Shown here: piece after piece, positions 54,016 to 61,498 of the stretch
How positions within the stretch are numbered: position 1 is the stretch's first letter
How the letters are laid out: each line of letters starts with the position of its first letter
DNA from: Stigmatella ashevillena
GTDB taxonomy: Bacteria; Myxococcota; Myxococcia; Myxococcales; Myxococcaceae
Direction: 5' to 3'
Length of the DNA stretch: 64,000 nt
Assembly (NCBI RefSeq): GCF_028368975.1
Contig: NZ_JAQNDM010000002.1
Coordinates: 4,086,425 to 4,150,424, forward strand
Program-made: the position numbers and the translations under genes
Notes under the pieces: model-generated
What the model saw: the letters and a program-made list of their open reading frames with translations, nothing else
Database searches by the model: none
Told to the model about the DNA's origin: nothing

Positions 54016-54462
54016 TTATGCGGCAGATTGATCATCGCCCTCGAAACCATGGGCACTCCGGCACCACGCCTTATAACGGCTAACGAATTGCATCTCCCCC
54101 TCGGTTAACGCCCCTTCCAGAATCATCCCAGGCGACTCCAGAGGGACAATCTTTCGCTCACTGAAAAGGTAGAGGTAATCCCCATTGAGTGCGTCGAGTT
54201 GGAACAAGCGCTCCACCGTCGCCCGGGGTGAGCCTGTCAGGCGCACCTCGCGCGCCAGTTTCCGGATCGCCTCTGTCACTTGCTCCTGCGCCACCTCCAC
54301 CGGTTCCACCGTGGCGGCGCGGGGAATGGAGATCAGGGTTTCTCCCTCTGCTCCAATGTCCACCCGTATCACTGGCTGAGCAGCGCTGCACCCAACCAGC
54401 AAGGCAAGCAAGAACGCTTCAGCGCACAGATGGGCCCTGGTCACCGCCCTGTCCATGCTCAT
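54016..54462 (-). CDS. Truncated SitA-like lipoprotein (delivery half only)
   Basis: A 148-residue lipoprotein starting MSMDRAVTRAHLC, lipobox LLVGC (Cys25). The mature part (PVIRVDIGAEGETLISIPR, PVEVAQEQVTEAIRKLAREVR, RLFQLDALNGDYLYL, MQFVSRYKAWC, cores) resembles the conserved N-terminal region of long myxobacterial SitA-type lipoprotein toxins that I recall, where the equivalent of YKAWCRSAHG is followed by several hundred residues including the toxin. Here the protein stops ten residues later, so it has no toxin domain. Its first ten codons coincide with a transposase fragment, so the start was probably acquired. It may be an orphan delivery domain or a dead remnant. Confidence 0.5.
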   Translation of the reverse strand: MSMDRAVTRAHLCAEAFLLALLVGCSAAQPVIRVDIGAEGETLISIPRAATVEPVEVAQEQVTEAIRKLAREVRLTGSPRATVERLFQLDALNGDYLYLFSERKIVPLESPGMILEGALTEGEMQFVSRYKAWCRSAHGFEGDDQSAA

Positions 54463-54537
54463 CCACTTCCAACCGATGCCCACCAGTTCGTCATAGGCCA
54501 CGAGCCCTAAACGCCAGAACTCGCGGAACACCCCTGC
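54433..54537 (-). pseudogene. IS5-type transposase fragment (middle part, inverted)
   Basis: Translated on the minus strand this gives AGVFREFWRLGLVAYDEL, VGIGWKWMSMDRAVTRA, which matches the segment of IS5-like transposases that comes right after the WxxAG helix, up to the region of the first catalytic Asp (family form roughly GIDWxWxSMDGAMTKA; here the family Gly is Arg). The left-hand remnant breaks off at just this AG, so the two pieces are complementary. The fragment runs into the lipoprotein signal sequence. Confidence 0.55.
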
Positions 54538-54595
54538 AATAGTCTCCAAGGCCGAAGTGTTTTCGAGGCCCGAGTTCCTCGCACGCATGGTCGAG

Positions 54596-54625
54596 TTCGA
54601 CCACAAAGGAAATCCTCGATAGAAT
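54596..54625 (+). promoter_or_regulatory. Possible sigma-70 type promoter of the acetyltransferase gene
   Basis: TTCGAC, an 18-base spacer and TAGAAT lie 19 bases before the ATG of the acetyltransferase gene. The elements are only moderately close to consensus. Confidence 0.3.
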
Positions 54626-54643
54626 ACAACCTTCGAGCGAGCC

Positions 54644-55207
54644 ATGCGGCCCCTCCCCCACGAACGCCCACCGCGCATCGAGCCCCTGGGGCCCGAGCAT
54701 TCCATGGCCCTCCACCGCCTCGCCCAGGCGCCAGGGCTCGCGGACGTCCTCTTCGACGGTCCGGCTCCGACGTACGACGACGTCTGGAGGGCCATCGAGA
54801 GCGCGGAGGAGCTGCGCACGAACGGCAGGGGGGATGTCTTCGCTGTCCTCCTCGGAGAGGAACTCATCGGCGTTTGTCGGCTCGATCGCGACAGCCCGTG
54901 GCTCGCGGCCGCCGAGGTGGGTTATTGCATTGACGAGCCGTTCCGCGGCCGCGGTCTGGCCACCGCCGCGGTGGGCCTCGTCGTCGAGCAGGCCTTCGCT
55001 GCGCTGGGCGTGGAACTCGTCACGGCGCGATGTCTGCGCACGCACCTGCCTTCACGGCGCGTGCTGGAGAAGCTCGGCTTTGTCACGACTCACGGCGCGG
55101 AAGAGACCCCCGCGCCGTTCATCGGCTTCGAGCTGTCGAAGCGCGACGCCTCCCGCCCAAGGCTCACTTCCACAGCTTCGCGTACTTCTTCCAGCGGCCC
55201 GAAGTGA
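54644..55207 (+). CDS. GNAT family N-acetyltransferase
   Basis: A 187-residue GNAT enzyme of the RimJ-like type. Motif A, which binds acetyl-CoA, is FRGRGLATAAVGLVVEQAF, and ARCLRTHLPSRRVLEKLGF is the typical end of the fold. It transfers an acetyl group to an amine, such as a protein N-terminus, polyamine or antibiotic; the target is unknown. Its last 44 bases overlap the convergent 700-residue gene, so the final Ser/Thr-rich residues are probably not conserved. Confidence 0.88.
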   Translation: MRPLPHERPPRIEPLGPEHSMALHRLAQAPGLADVLFDGPAPTYDDVWRAIESAEELRTNGRGDVFAVLLGEELIGVCRLDRDSPWLAAAEVGYCIDEPFRGRGLATAAVGLVVEQAFAALGVELVTARCLRTHLPSRRVLEKLGFVTTHGAEETPAPFIGFELSKRDASRPRLTSTASRTSSSGPK

Positions 55208-57266
55208 TGGCATCGGACAGCAGGTACAGCTTCTTCATCAAGGGAACGTATTCCCCCCGCAGCTCCCAATCCTTGGGCAGGACGCCCTGGCTGATGTCGT
55301 TCACTTCCCGGCCGGCGAACACCTCCACCGCACGGGCGGACAGCCGCGCAGCCAGATCGCTGGACGGCTTCTGGGAGCCGGACTTCCAGGGCACCAGGAT
55401 CTCCCCTGACTGGTACCTGTCCAAGGAGCCCGTGTTGTACTTCAGGTTCGAGCGGAGCAGGATCACGCGCCGCAGCTTCTCCACGTGAGCCTTCAGCGCA
55501 CCGGCCATCACCGCGAGGAGGGGGTAGAGCTTGCTGTTGGGCATGTCTCCGGTGATTTTCGTGTAGTCAATGACGAGGCAGACCGATTGGTTCGGGACGC
55601 AGGCCTCGATGCATTCGCGCATCAGGGTCGCGAGCTTGAGCCCAGCATCCTCCGCCGACAGGCCCATGAACTCCGAGTGGAGTCCGTCCGACAGGTTCAG
55701 CCACAGTTGCACCTTCGGCAGATCGCCGCTGAGGCTGGAGACCTGCTTCTCATTGAGGAAGGCGTCCTCTTCCAGATAGAACTCAAAATAGGGCGTGAAC
55801 GTGGAGAGCTTCGAGCGATCGAGCTTGTACGGATGAGGTTTGAATCCGCGCTCGACCAGGAGTTCGTGCAGCACCGTCGCCGCACTGGTGCCCGAGGGGA
55901 AATAGATCCTCTCGAATGCGAAGGCTGTGTCGCCAAGCAGCACCATGTCCCGCACGTCATGCTCGTGACCACGGGAGAAGCCGACCGACGGCTGCCAGGA
56001 CTTGAGGGACATCAAGCGCCCGAGAGCCTCGCGGATCTCGTCCGCCGACAAGCAACTGGCGCCCAGGAACGCGAACTCCCACAACGTGGACTCGAACACC
56101 CACACATACTCGAAGGCCTCGGGGTTCGCGACGACCTTCTCGAGTTCGAGCAGCTTCGTGACGCGCCCTTGGATCTTCTCCTCAATGAACTGGAAGAACG
56201 CCGCCAGCTCCGGCTTGCTGTTCTCCCTCGCCCTGGTGACCAGCGCGCATGCGATATCCGCCAGCTCGCGGACCCAGTCACAAGCGAGCTTGAGTCCCTT
56301 CTCGCCCAACCGGTCCTTCAGCGCCCCGACGTGCTTCTCTCCGACCCCGCCGTACTTCTTGTATCCCTCGATGGCGCCCTCATCCATCGCGTCCATCACG
56401 AACTTCAGATGCGCGAGGTACGTGGGGTGCAGCGAGTACGCTCCCAGCGAGAGGCGCGTCCCTGGGTACTCCCCGTCGCCCTCCCCCCACTCGCTGTAGC
56501 CCGGCTCGGCGAACCCGAACGATCCCAGGTAGGCGTATTTGATGGGAGCCGAAACGGGGAACGGCTTGCCGGTGACGTGCGGATTGACGAGCGTCTTCTT
56601 GTCGTCGGTGGGGGGTGTCCTCGCCAGGGTGAGCGGAAAGGTCGCCGTGAACCGGGTGGGCGGCACGTACATGCCACTCACCTTGAATGGGAGCTTGATG
56701 ACCTCTGGGTCTGAGGGCTTCGCGTCGATTGCGTCCGACTTGGGCACGACCGAGAGCCAGGCACTGGCGGCATAGGGGAGGGGTCCCGCGAAGGGCCGCG
56801 CGTACTCGTACACGCCTGCTCCGCTGCGCAGGACCTGGGTGGACTTCCTCGCCCTGCCCCCCCCCGCCGTCCTGAAATCGAACAGCGCCAGATTCACCAC
56901 GAACTGCCTGTAGCCAGGCCCCAACTTCCCGAAGACCTTGCTGAGCATGGCGCGGACCTCCATGACGAAAGGGACCGACTGCTCGAGATTGGAGACCCAC
57001 GCAGGATTGTAATTGTACTTGGAGGCCCTGCTGAACGGGTCGTTCAGAGAGTCCGGACTCGCCAACTCACTTTTCAGGAGCCCCTCATAGTCACGGGAGA
57101 ATTTCTTCCGCGCTTCGGGAGTCCAGTCCCCACTCTCTTCCAAGACAGCCTGGTACGCGGCCCAGATGATTCCGAGCTGCTCCAGGTCGCCCGTCTTCTT
57201 CTTTTCGTCGATCGGCTTCGTGGGGAACTTGCGAAACACCTGAACTCCTTTGTCGAGGCGGGGCAC
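55164..57266 (-). CDS. Uncharacterised 700-residue protein
   Basis: I do not recognise this protein. It begins MPRLDKGVQVFRKFPTKP with no signal peptide or TM helix. The N-terminal third is helical and charged; the middle has a Gly/Glu/Tyr-rich loop (GEGDGEYPGTRLSLGAYSLHPTYL); the C-terminal third looks alpha/beta, with an SVCLVIDYTKITGDMPNS strand-loop and VEKLRRVILLRSNLKYNTG, as in a Rossmann or nuclease-like core. Codon use is typical of the genome, unlike the island next to it. It might be a cytosolic effector or enzyme; no neighbour suggests a role. Confidence 0.6.
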   Translation of the reverse strand: MPRLDKGVQVFRKFPTKPIDEKKKTGDLEQLGIIWAAYQAVLEESGDWTPEARKKFSRDYEGLLKSELASPDSLNDPFSRASKYNYNPAWVSNLEQSVPFVMEVRAMLSKVFGKLGPGYRQFVVNLALFDFRTAGGGRARKSTQVLRSGAGVYEYARPFAGPLPYAASAWLSVVPKSDAIDAKPSDPEVIKLPFKVSGMYVPPTRFTATFPLTLARTPPTDDKKTLVNPHVTGKPFPVSAPIKYAYLGSFGFAEPGYSEWGEGDGEYPGTRLSLGAYSLHPTYLAHLKFVMDAMDEGAIEGYKKYGGVGEKHVGALKDRLGEKGLKLACDWVRELADIACALVTRARENSKPELAAFFQFIEEKIQGRVTKLLELEKVVANPEAFEYVWVFESTLWEFAFLGASCLSADEIREALGRLMSLKSWQPSVGFSRGHEHDVRDMVLLGDTAFAFERIYFPSGTSAATVLHELLVERGFKPHPYKLDRSKLSTFTPYFEFYLEEDAFLNEKQVSSLSGDLPKVQLWLNLSDGLHSEFMGLSAEDAGLKLATLMRECIEACVPNQSVCLVIDYTKITGDMPNSKLYPLLAVMAGALKAHVEKLRRVILLRSNLKYNTGSLDRYQSGEILVPWKSGSQKPSSDLAARLSARAVEVFAGREVNDISQGVLPKDWELRGEYVPLMKKLYLLSDAITSGRWKKYAKLWK

Positions 57267-57314
57267 CAGGAAGCGCCAGCGAATTCACGATGTCAAGCCC
57301 CCCCCGGGTGGCCG

Positions 57315-57419
57315 TTGGATGACTCGCTGGGCGAGAGGCCCCAGGCGCAGCTCGCCGCCGAGATCCTCTTTCTCACCCGCAACGAGCGCCTGCACGAGCG
57401 TGTGCGCTACGCGTTCTGA
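57315..57419 (+). pseudogene. Possible C-terminal gene remnant
   Basis: In the 246-bp gap before the P450 gene a short frame reads LDDSLGERPQAQLAAEILF then LTRNERLHERVRYAF and a stop. It has coding-like amino acids and third-position GC but no start or ribosome binding site, so it may be the tail of a deleted gene. Otherwise the gap shows nothing. Confidence 0.3.
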
Positions 57420-57512
57420 AGCCTGTGCGTCCATTGCACGGGATTGGCCCCTGCTGACATCTTCGCGGTGCTTTCGAGTGCCGTGAGTTCCCGTCAGCCC
57501 AGGAGCCGCCCG

Positions 57513-58700
57513 ATGCCAGCCGCCGCCGATCTGATGACCCCCGAGAACTGCCGCAACCCCTATCCGCTCTATGAAGCGTTGAGGCGCGAGCGGCCCGTGT
57601 GCCACGTCGAACCTGGGGGGCTCGTCGCCGTCAGCCGGTACAAAGACGTGGAGCATGTCCTCAAGCACCCCGAGACCTTCTCCTCTCATGGGTTCCGCGT
57701 CGCCTGGGAGCCAGAGTGGGTGATTGACAATCCACTGGCCCACGGCATCGTCGCCCAGGACGGCGCGGAGCACCTCCGCCTGCGCTCCGTCGTCAGCCGC
57801 GCCTTCACCCCCGTGGCCATCCATCGGCTCAGCGCCCAGGTTCGCCAGACCGCCGAGCAGCTCGCCGATGCGCTGCTCGAACAAGGCGAGGCCGACTTCA
57901 TGGATGGGTTCGCCACCCCCCTTCCCTCCCGGGCCATGAGCGGCATTCTCGGGCTCGATCCCTCACTCGAACGCCACTACAAGCGATGGACCGAGGCCGT
58001 CGTCGGCATCACCCCGGTTCCGCTGAGCGAGGAGCACATCCACTACACCCGCGCCACCATCGCGGAGATGAAGAACCACATGCAGCAGGCCATCGACGAG
58101 CGGCGGCACCAGCCCAAGGATGACCTCTTGGGGCTCATCGTCCGGAACAAGGCCGACGGCGAGCCGCTGAGCAACTCGCAGATGATGGCCCTGTGCTTCA
58201 ACCTGCTCACCGGGGGACTCGAGACGACGAGCTTCTTCTTCTCGAACGCCGTGCGGCTGCTGGCCGAACGTCCCGATGTGCATGCCCAATTGCGCGCTGA
58301 CCGCACGCTGCTGCCCCGGTTCATCGAGGAAGTCTTGCGCTACGATGGACCCGTGCGAGGCCTGCCGCGCATCGTCACCTCCGAGGTGGAGCTGTCCGGC
58401 GTGCGCATCGAACGGGGCGCTTGCGTCCTGTTGCTCGTTGCCTCCGCCAACCGCGACGAGGCCCAATTCCAAGCGCCGAACCATTTCGATCTTCAGCGTG
58501 AACAGAAAGGCATCTCCTTCGGCTATGGCACCCACTTCTGCGTGGGCGCCTTCCTGGCCAGGCTCGAGGCGCAGGCGGGGCTGGAGGCCTTGCTCGACCG
58601 GTTCAGCGGCTTCTCGCTCGTCCCGGAGCGATTGGTGTGGAACCGGGGCATCATCACCAGCGGCCCCGAGAAGATGCCGGTCCGCTACCTGCGGGCCTGA
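57513..58700 (+). CDS. Cytochrome P450
   Basis: A 395-residue soluble bacterial P450. The ATG giving MPAAADLMTP has AGGAG eight bases upstream. The haem-binding loop is FGYGTHFCVGAF (Cys343), the I-helix segment is TGGLETT (233-239, Gly-Glu-Thr-Thr in place of the usual AGxxT), and the ExxR motif is EVLR (273-276). It should hydroxylate or epoxidise a small molecule with electrons from a ferredoxin system encoded elsewhere. No biosynthetic cluster is nearby, so it may serve xenobiotic or stand-alone tailoring functions. Confidence 0.93.
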   Translation: MPAAADLMTPENCRNPYPLYEALRRERPVCHVEPGGLVAVSRYKDVEHVLKHPETFSSHGFRVAWEPEWVIDNPLAHGIVAQDGAEHLRLRSVVSRAFTPVAIHRLSAQVRQTAEQLADALLEQGEADFMDGFATPLPSRAMSGILGLDPSLERHYKRWTEAVVGITPVPLSEEHIHYTRATIAEMKNHMQQAIDERRHQPKDDLLGLIVRNKADGEPLSNSQMMALCFNLLTGGLETTSFFFSNAVRLLAERPDVHAQLRADRTLLPRFIEEVLRYDGPVRGLPRIVTSEVELSGVRIERGACVLLLVASANRDEAQFQAPNHFDLQREQKGISFGYGTHFCVGAFLARLEAQAGLEALLDRFSGFSLVPERLVWNRGIITSGPEKMPVRYLRA

Positions 58701-58712
58701 GCCCGCCGGGCC

Positions 58713-60227
58713 TCACCGCCTCGGCTTCGGAGCGCCCCTCAACCCGGGCGACACCACGAGCCGCTCGAGTCCTCCGCACAGCGCACTGACGGCCAAGGCC
58801 ATCAGTGCGGCGGGCACGGCCCCCTCCAGGATGAGCCCCGTGTCATCCAACCGAATCCCCGTGAGGATGGGCTGCCCGTAGCCCCCTGCCCCGATGAGCG
58901 CCCCGAGCGTCGCCGTCCCCACATTGATGACGGCGGCCGTCTGGATGCCCGCCAGGAGGGAGGGAGTGGCCAGGGGCAATTCGATGCGCCACAGCCGCGC
59001 ACGGGGGGGCAACCCCAGTGCCTCCGCCGACTCGCGCAGGTCCCCGGCGATCCCCGAGAACCCCGCCGCGGTGTTGCGGACGATGGGCAGCAACCCATAA
59101 AGGAACAGGGCCACGATTGCGGGCCGTGTTCCAATGCCGAGCAGCGGAATCATGAACACCAGGAGCGCCAGCGACGGCACCGTCTGGATGATGCTCGCCA
59201 ACCCCAGCACGAGCCGTCCCAGCCGGGCCCGCCTCGTCACGAAGATGCCCAGCGGCACCGCCACCGCGACCGAGGCCACCAGGGACACCGTCACGAGGAA
59301 CACGTGCTCCCGTGTCCTGCGCCAGAGCCGGGAGGTCAGCCCTTCTGTCCGGACCTCTCCTTCCACGCTCAGGTTGCGCGAGAGGAACTCCGCGGCCACG
59401 CGCGTCTCGGGAACATGCTCGAGCCGGGCACGCGCGTTGAGCGCCACCATCTCTCGCTCGGAAATCTGTCCTTCCAGCCGCAGCAGGGAGGCGAGCACTC
59501 CGGGCGCTCCCACAGCCCACGCCTCCCGGTAGAGCAGGACGGCGTCATAGGTGGGAAAGTGCTTCAAATCGTCCTCCAGCACGCGCAGGCCATACGCGGC
59601 GATCTCCGCGTCGGTGGAGTACAGATCCGTCACCTGGAGGGCGCCGCTCTCCAGTCCCCGGTAGGCAAGATCATGATCCAGCCCCCGCACCTCGCGCTGG
59701 GGAAGCTGGTAGCGATCCCTCAGCGCGGGCCAGCCATCCGCGCGGTCCATGAACTCGTTGCTGAGCCCGAACCGCAACTCTGGATGGCGCCGCAAATCCG
59801 AGATGCGCCGCAGCCCCAGGCGCTCGGCCTCGGACTCTTTCATCCCCAGAGCATAGGTGTTGTTGAAGCCCAGCGGGGCGCTCATGCGGAGGCCCTCCGC
59901 CGCCAGGGCCTCCCTCAGGGCGGCATTGTCCCGGAGCGCCCTGCCCACCAGCAACTCCTGGCGCAAAGTCCCCGTGTATTCCGGATACACGTCCAGTTCG
60001 CCCCGGCGCAGCGCTTCCCAGAGAACAGTGGTGCCCCCCAGCTCGCGCCGGTGGACCGCCTGGGCGCCCGCGTCCCGGGCCAGCCGCGCCACCATCTCCC
60101 CGATGATCACCGACTCGGTGAACTTCTTGGAACCCACCCGCACCTCGGCGGTGGCCGCAGTCGGCGCGGGAGCACACGCCCCCAGCCAAGGGCCCATCAA
60201 CAGCAGGCACAGCCCCAGTCCCCTCAC
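58713..60227 (-). CDS. Osmoprotectant-type ABC binding protein-permease fusion
   Basis: A 504-residue fusion. A lipobox-like signal (LGAC, Cys18) leads to an OpuBC/ProX-like binding domain (about 28-285: VGSKKFTESVIIGEMVA, GELDVYPEYTGTLRQELL, LEDDLKHFPTYDAVLLYRE), then six TM helices of an OpuBB-like permease (about 300-490) with the coupling EALGLPPRARLWRIELPLA loop. Domain order is binding protein first, the reverse of the usual permease-first fusions such as EgtUBC. Likely substrates are betaine, choline, carnitine or ergothioneine. The GTG start overlaps the ATPase gene by GTGA. Confidence 0.9.
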   Translation of the reverse strand: MRGLGLCLLLMGPWLGACAPAPTAATAEVRVGSKKFTESVIIGEMVARLARDAGAQAVHRRELGGTTVLWEALRRGELDVYPEYTGTLRQELLVGRALRDNAALREALAAEGLRMSAPLGFNNTYALGMKESEAERLGLRRISDLRRHPELRFGLSNEFMDRADGWPALRDRYQLPQREVRGLDHDLAYRGLESGALQVTDLYSTDAEIAAYGLRVLEDDLKHFPTYDAVLLYREAWAVGAPGVLASLLRLEGQISEREMVALNARARLEHVPETRVAAEFLSRNLSVEGEVRTEGLTSRLWRRTREHVFLVTVSLVASVAVAVPLGIFVTRRARLGRLVLGLASIIQTVPSLALLVFMIPLLGIGTRPAIVALFLYGLLPIVRNTAAGFSGIAGDLRESAEALGLPPRARLWRIELPLATPSLLAGIQTAAVINVGTATLGALIGAGGYGQPILTGIRLDDTGLILEGAVPAALMALAVSALCGGLERLVVSPGLRGAPKPRR

Positions 60228-60949
60228 CGCTGCGCCCGGATGAAGCGGGTGACGAAGGGATCTGCGGGAATTGACTCCAGCGTCTCCAGGAGCCCCTGCT
60301 GGACCACCCGGCCCTCCCGCAGCAGCACGATGTGGTGTCCCAGGAACGCCGCCTCCCCCAGGTCATGCGTGACGAGCACCACCGTCTTTCCCAGCCTCTC
60401 GAAAATGGCCTTCAGGTCTGCTTGCAACTCGGCGCGCACCATCGGGTCCAACGCCCCCAACGGCTCATCCAGCAACAGCCCAGCCGGCTCCAACATCAAG
60501 GCCCGCATGAGCCCGACCCGCTGGCGCTGTCCACCCGAAAGCTGTGAGGGATACCGCTCCAGCGCGTCGCCTGGAAAACGCGTCAGCTCCACGAGCACGT
60601 CCAGCCGCTCACGCACCCGCCGCGCGGGCCACCTCAAGTGCTGGGCCACCAGGGTGACGTTCTTCTCCGCGGTGAGATGGGGGAAGAGCCCGCCGCCCTG
60701 GAGCGCATAGCCCAGGCGGCGGCGCACCGCCAGCAACGGGCCCTCGTCCTGAGGCAGCAACTGGCCTTCAAAGCGCACCTGGCCGGTATCGGGACGAATC
60801 AGGCCATTCATCAGCCGCAGCAGGGTGGACTTGCCACACCCACTCGGGCCGATCAGAACGGTGGTGCGCCCTGGCGCCAGCGTCAGGTCCACCGCGTGCA
60901 GGGCCTGCGTCGCGCCGAAGCGCTTGGAGATGCCGATCAGCTCGAACAA
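60224..60949 (-). CDS. Osmoprotectant-type ABC ATPase
   Basis: A 241-residue ABC ATPase with Walker A GPSGCGKST, signature LSGGQRQRVGLMRAL, Walker B LLLDEPLGALDP and H-loop VTHDL. It starts at TTG ((M)FELIGISKRFG). It lacks the CBS domains found in many OpuA/OpuC ATPases, so ionic-strength gating through CBS is absent. It pairs with the downstream fusion protein to form a complete two-gene importer. Confidence 0.93.
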   Translation of the reverse strand: MFELIGISKRFGATQALHAVDLTLAPGRTTVLIGPSGCGKSTLLRLMNGLIRPDTGQVRFEGQLLPQDEGPLLAVRRRLGYALQGGGLFPHLTAEKNVTLVAQHLRWPARRVRERLDVLVELTRFPGDALERYPSQLSGGQRQRVGLMRALMLEPAGLLLDEPLGALDPMVRAELQADLKAIFERLGKTVVLVTHDLGEAAFLGHHIVLLREGRVVQQGLLETLESIPADPFVTRFIRAQR

Positions 60950-60979
60950 GGTCGGAACCGAGGATACGCGGGCAGGACG

Positions 60980-61046
60980 AGGACGCCTTCCTTCAAATGA
61001 GGCGTCCTGTCCACTGGCCGTCAGCTGCGGTTCCTGACGAACCGCA
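60980..61046 (-). terminator. Two hairpins behind the Cys-rich lipoprotein gene
   Basis: Two perfect 8-bp inverted repeats lie in the gap: TGCGGTTC/GAACCGCA (61026-61046, 5-base loop) and AGGACGCC/GGCGTCCT (60980-61008, 13-base loop). They follow the small lipoprotein gene and precede the ABC ATPase gene on the same strand. Neither has a T-run. Confidence 0.4.
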
Positions 61047-61064
61047 CCTACCCGTCAGCGCGCA

Positions 61065-61352
61065 TCACGGGCAGATGCAGGTGCCGTTACACGCGTAGTC
61101 GCGATAACAGGTGTTGGTGCCGCAGGCGGTCGTACACGCCGCCTTCGTGGCGTAATACGCGGAGTAATCGCACGTCCACTTCAGCGGGCAGGGGCCCACC
61201 AGTGCGGAGCTGCTCTGCTCGGAGCCGGTCTGCTCAGAAACTCCTTGCGTGGAGACCTGCTCATCGGTGGAGACAGGCTGAGCGTTGCCGCAACCCGTTC
61301 CAGCCAGGGTGAGACCCGCAACGAGAACAACCATCAGAGAGGTGATTCGCAT
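61065..61352 (-). CDS. Small Cys-rich lipoprotein
   Basis: A 95-residue lipoprotein (lipobox AGTGC, Cys21), a Ser/Gln/Glu/Thr linker and a 45-residue domain with eight Cys (CPLKWTCDYS, CTTACGTNTCYRDYACNGTCICP). All eight could form four disulfides, like small knottin-type modules attached to myxobacterial secreted proteins. The role is unknown. It is divergent from the GH26 gene across 146 bases. Confidence 0.75.
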   Translation of the reverse strand: MRITSLMVVLVAGLTLAGTGCGNAQPVSTDEQVSTQGVSEQTGSEQSSSALVGPCPLKWTCDYSAYYATKAACTTACGTNTCYRDYACNGTCICP

Positions 61353-61498
61353 GGGACAAGACTCCTCGGTGAGTGGAGATCAGGACGACCCACCATGTTA
61401 CGGCCGGTGAAACCGCATCACAAGATCGCGACAAGTTAATCTTTCTCGTTTTTACCGTATTCCAAGTATACAGGGCCCTCCTCCGGAGGACCCACGGT

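Noticed and set aside
60224-60949. Thiamine or phosphonate importer as the identity of the ABC system.
   Set aside because: The fused binding domain has the GSKKFTE and YPEYTG signatures of OpuC/ProX-type proteins.
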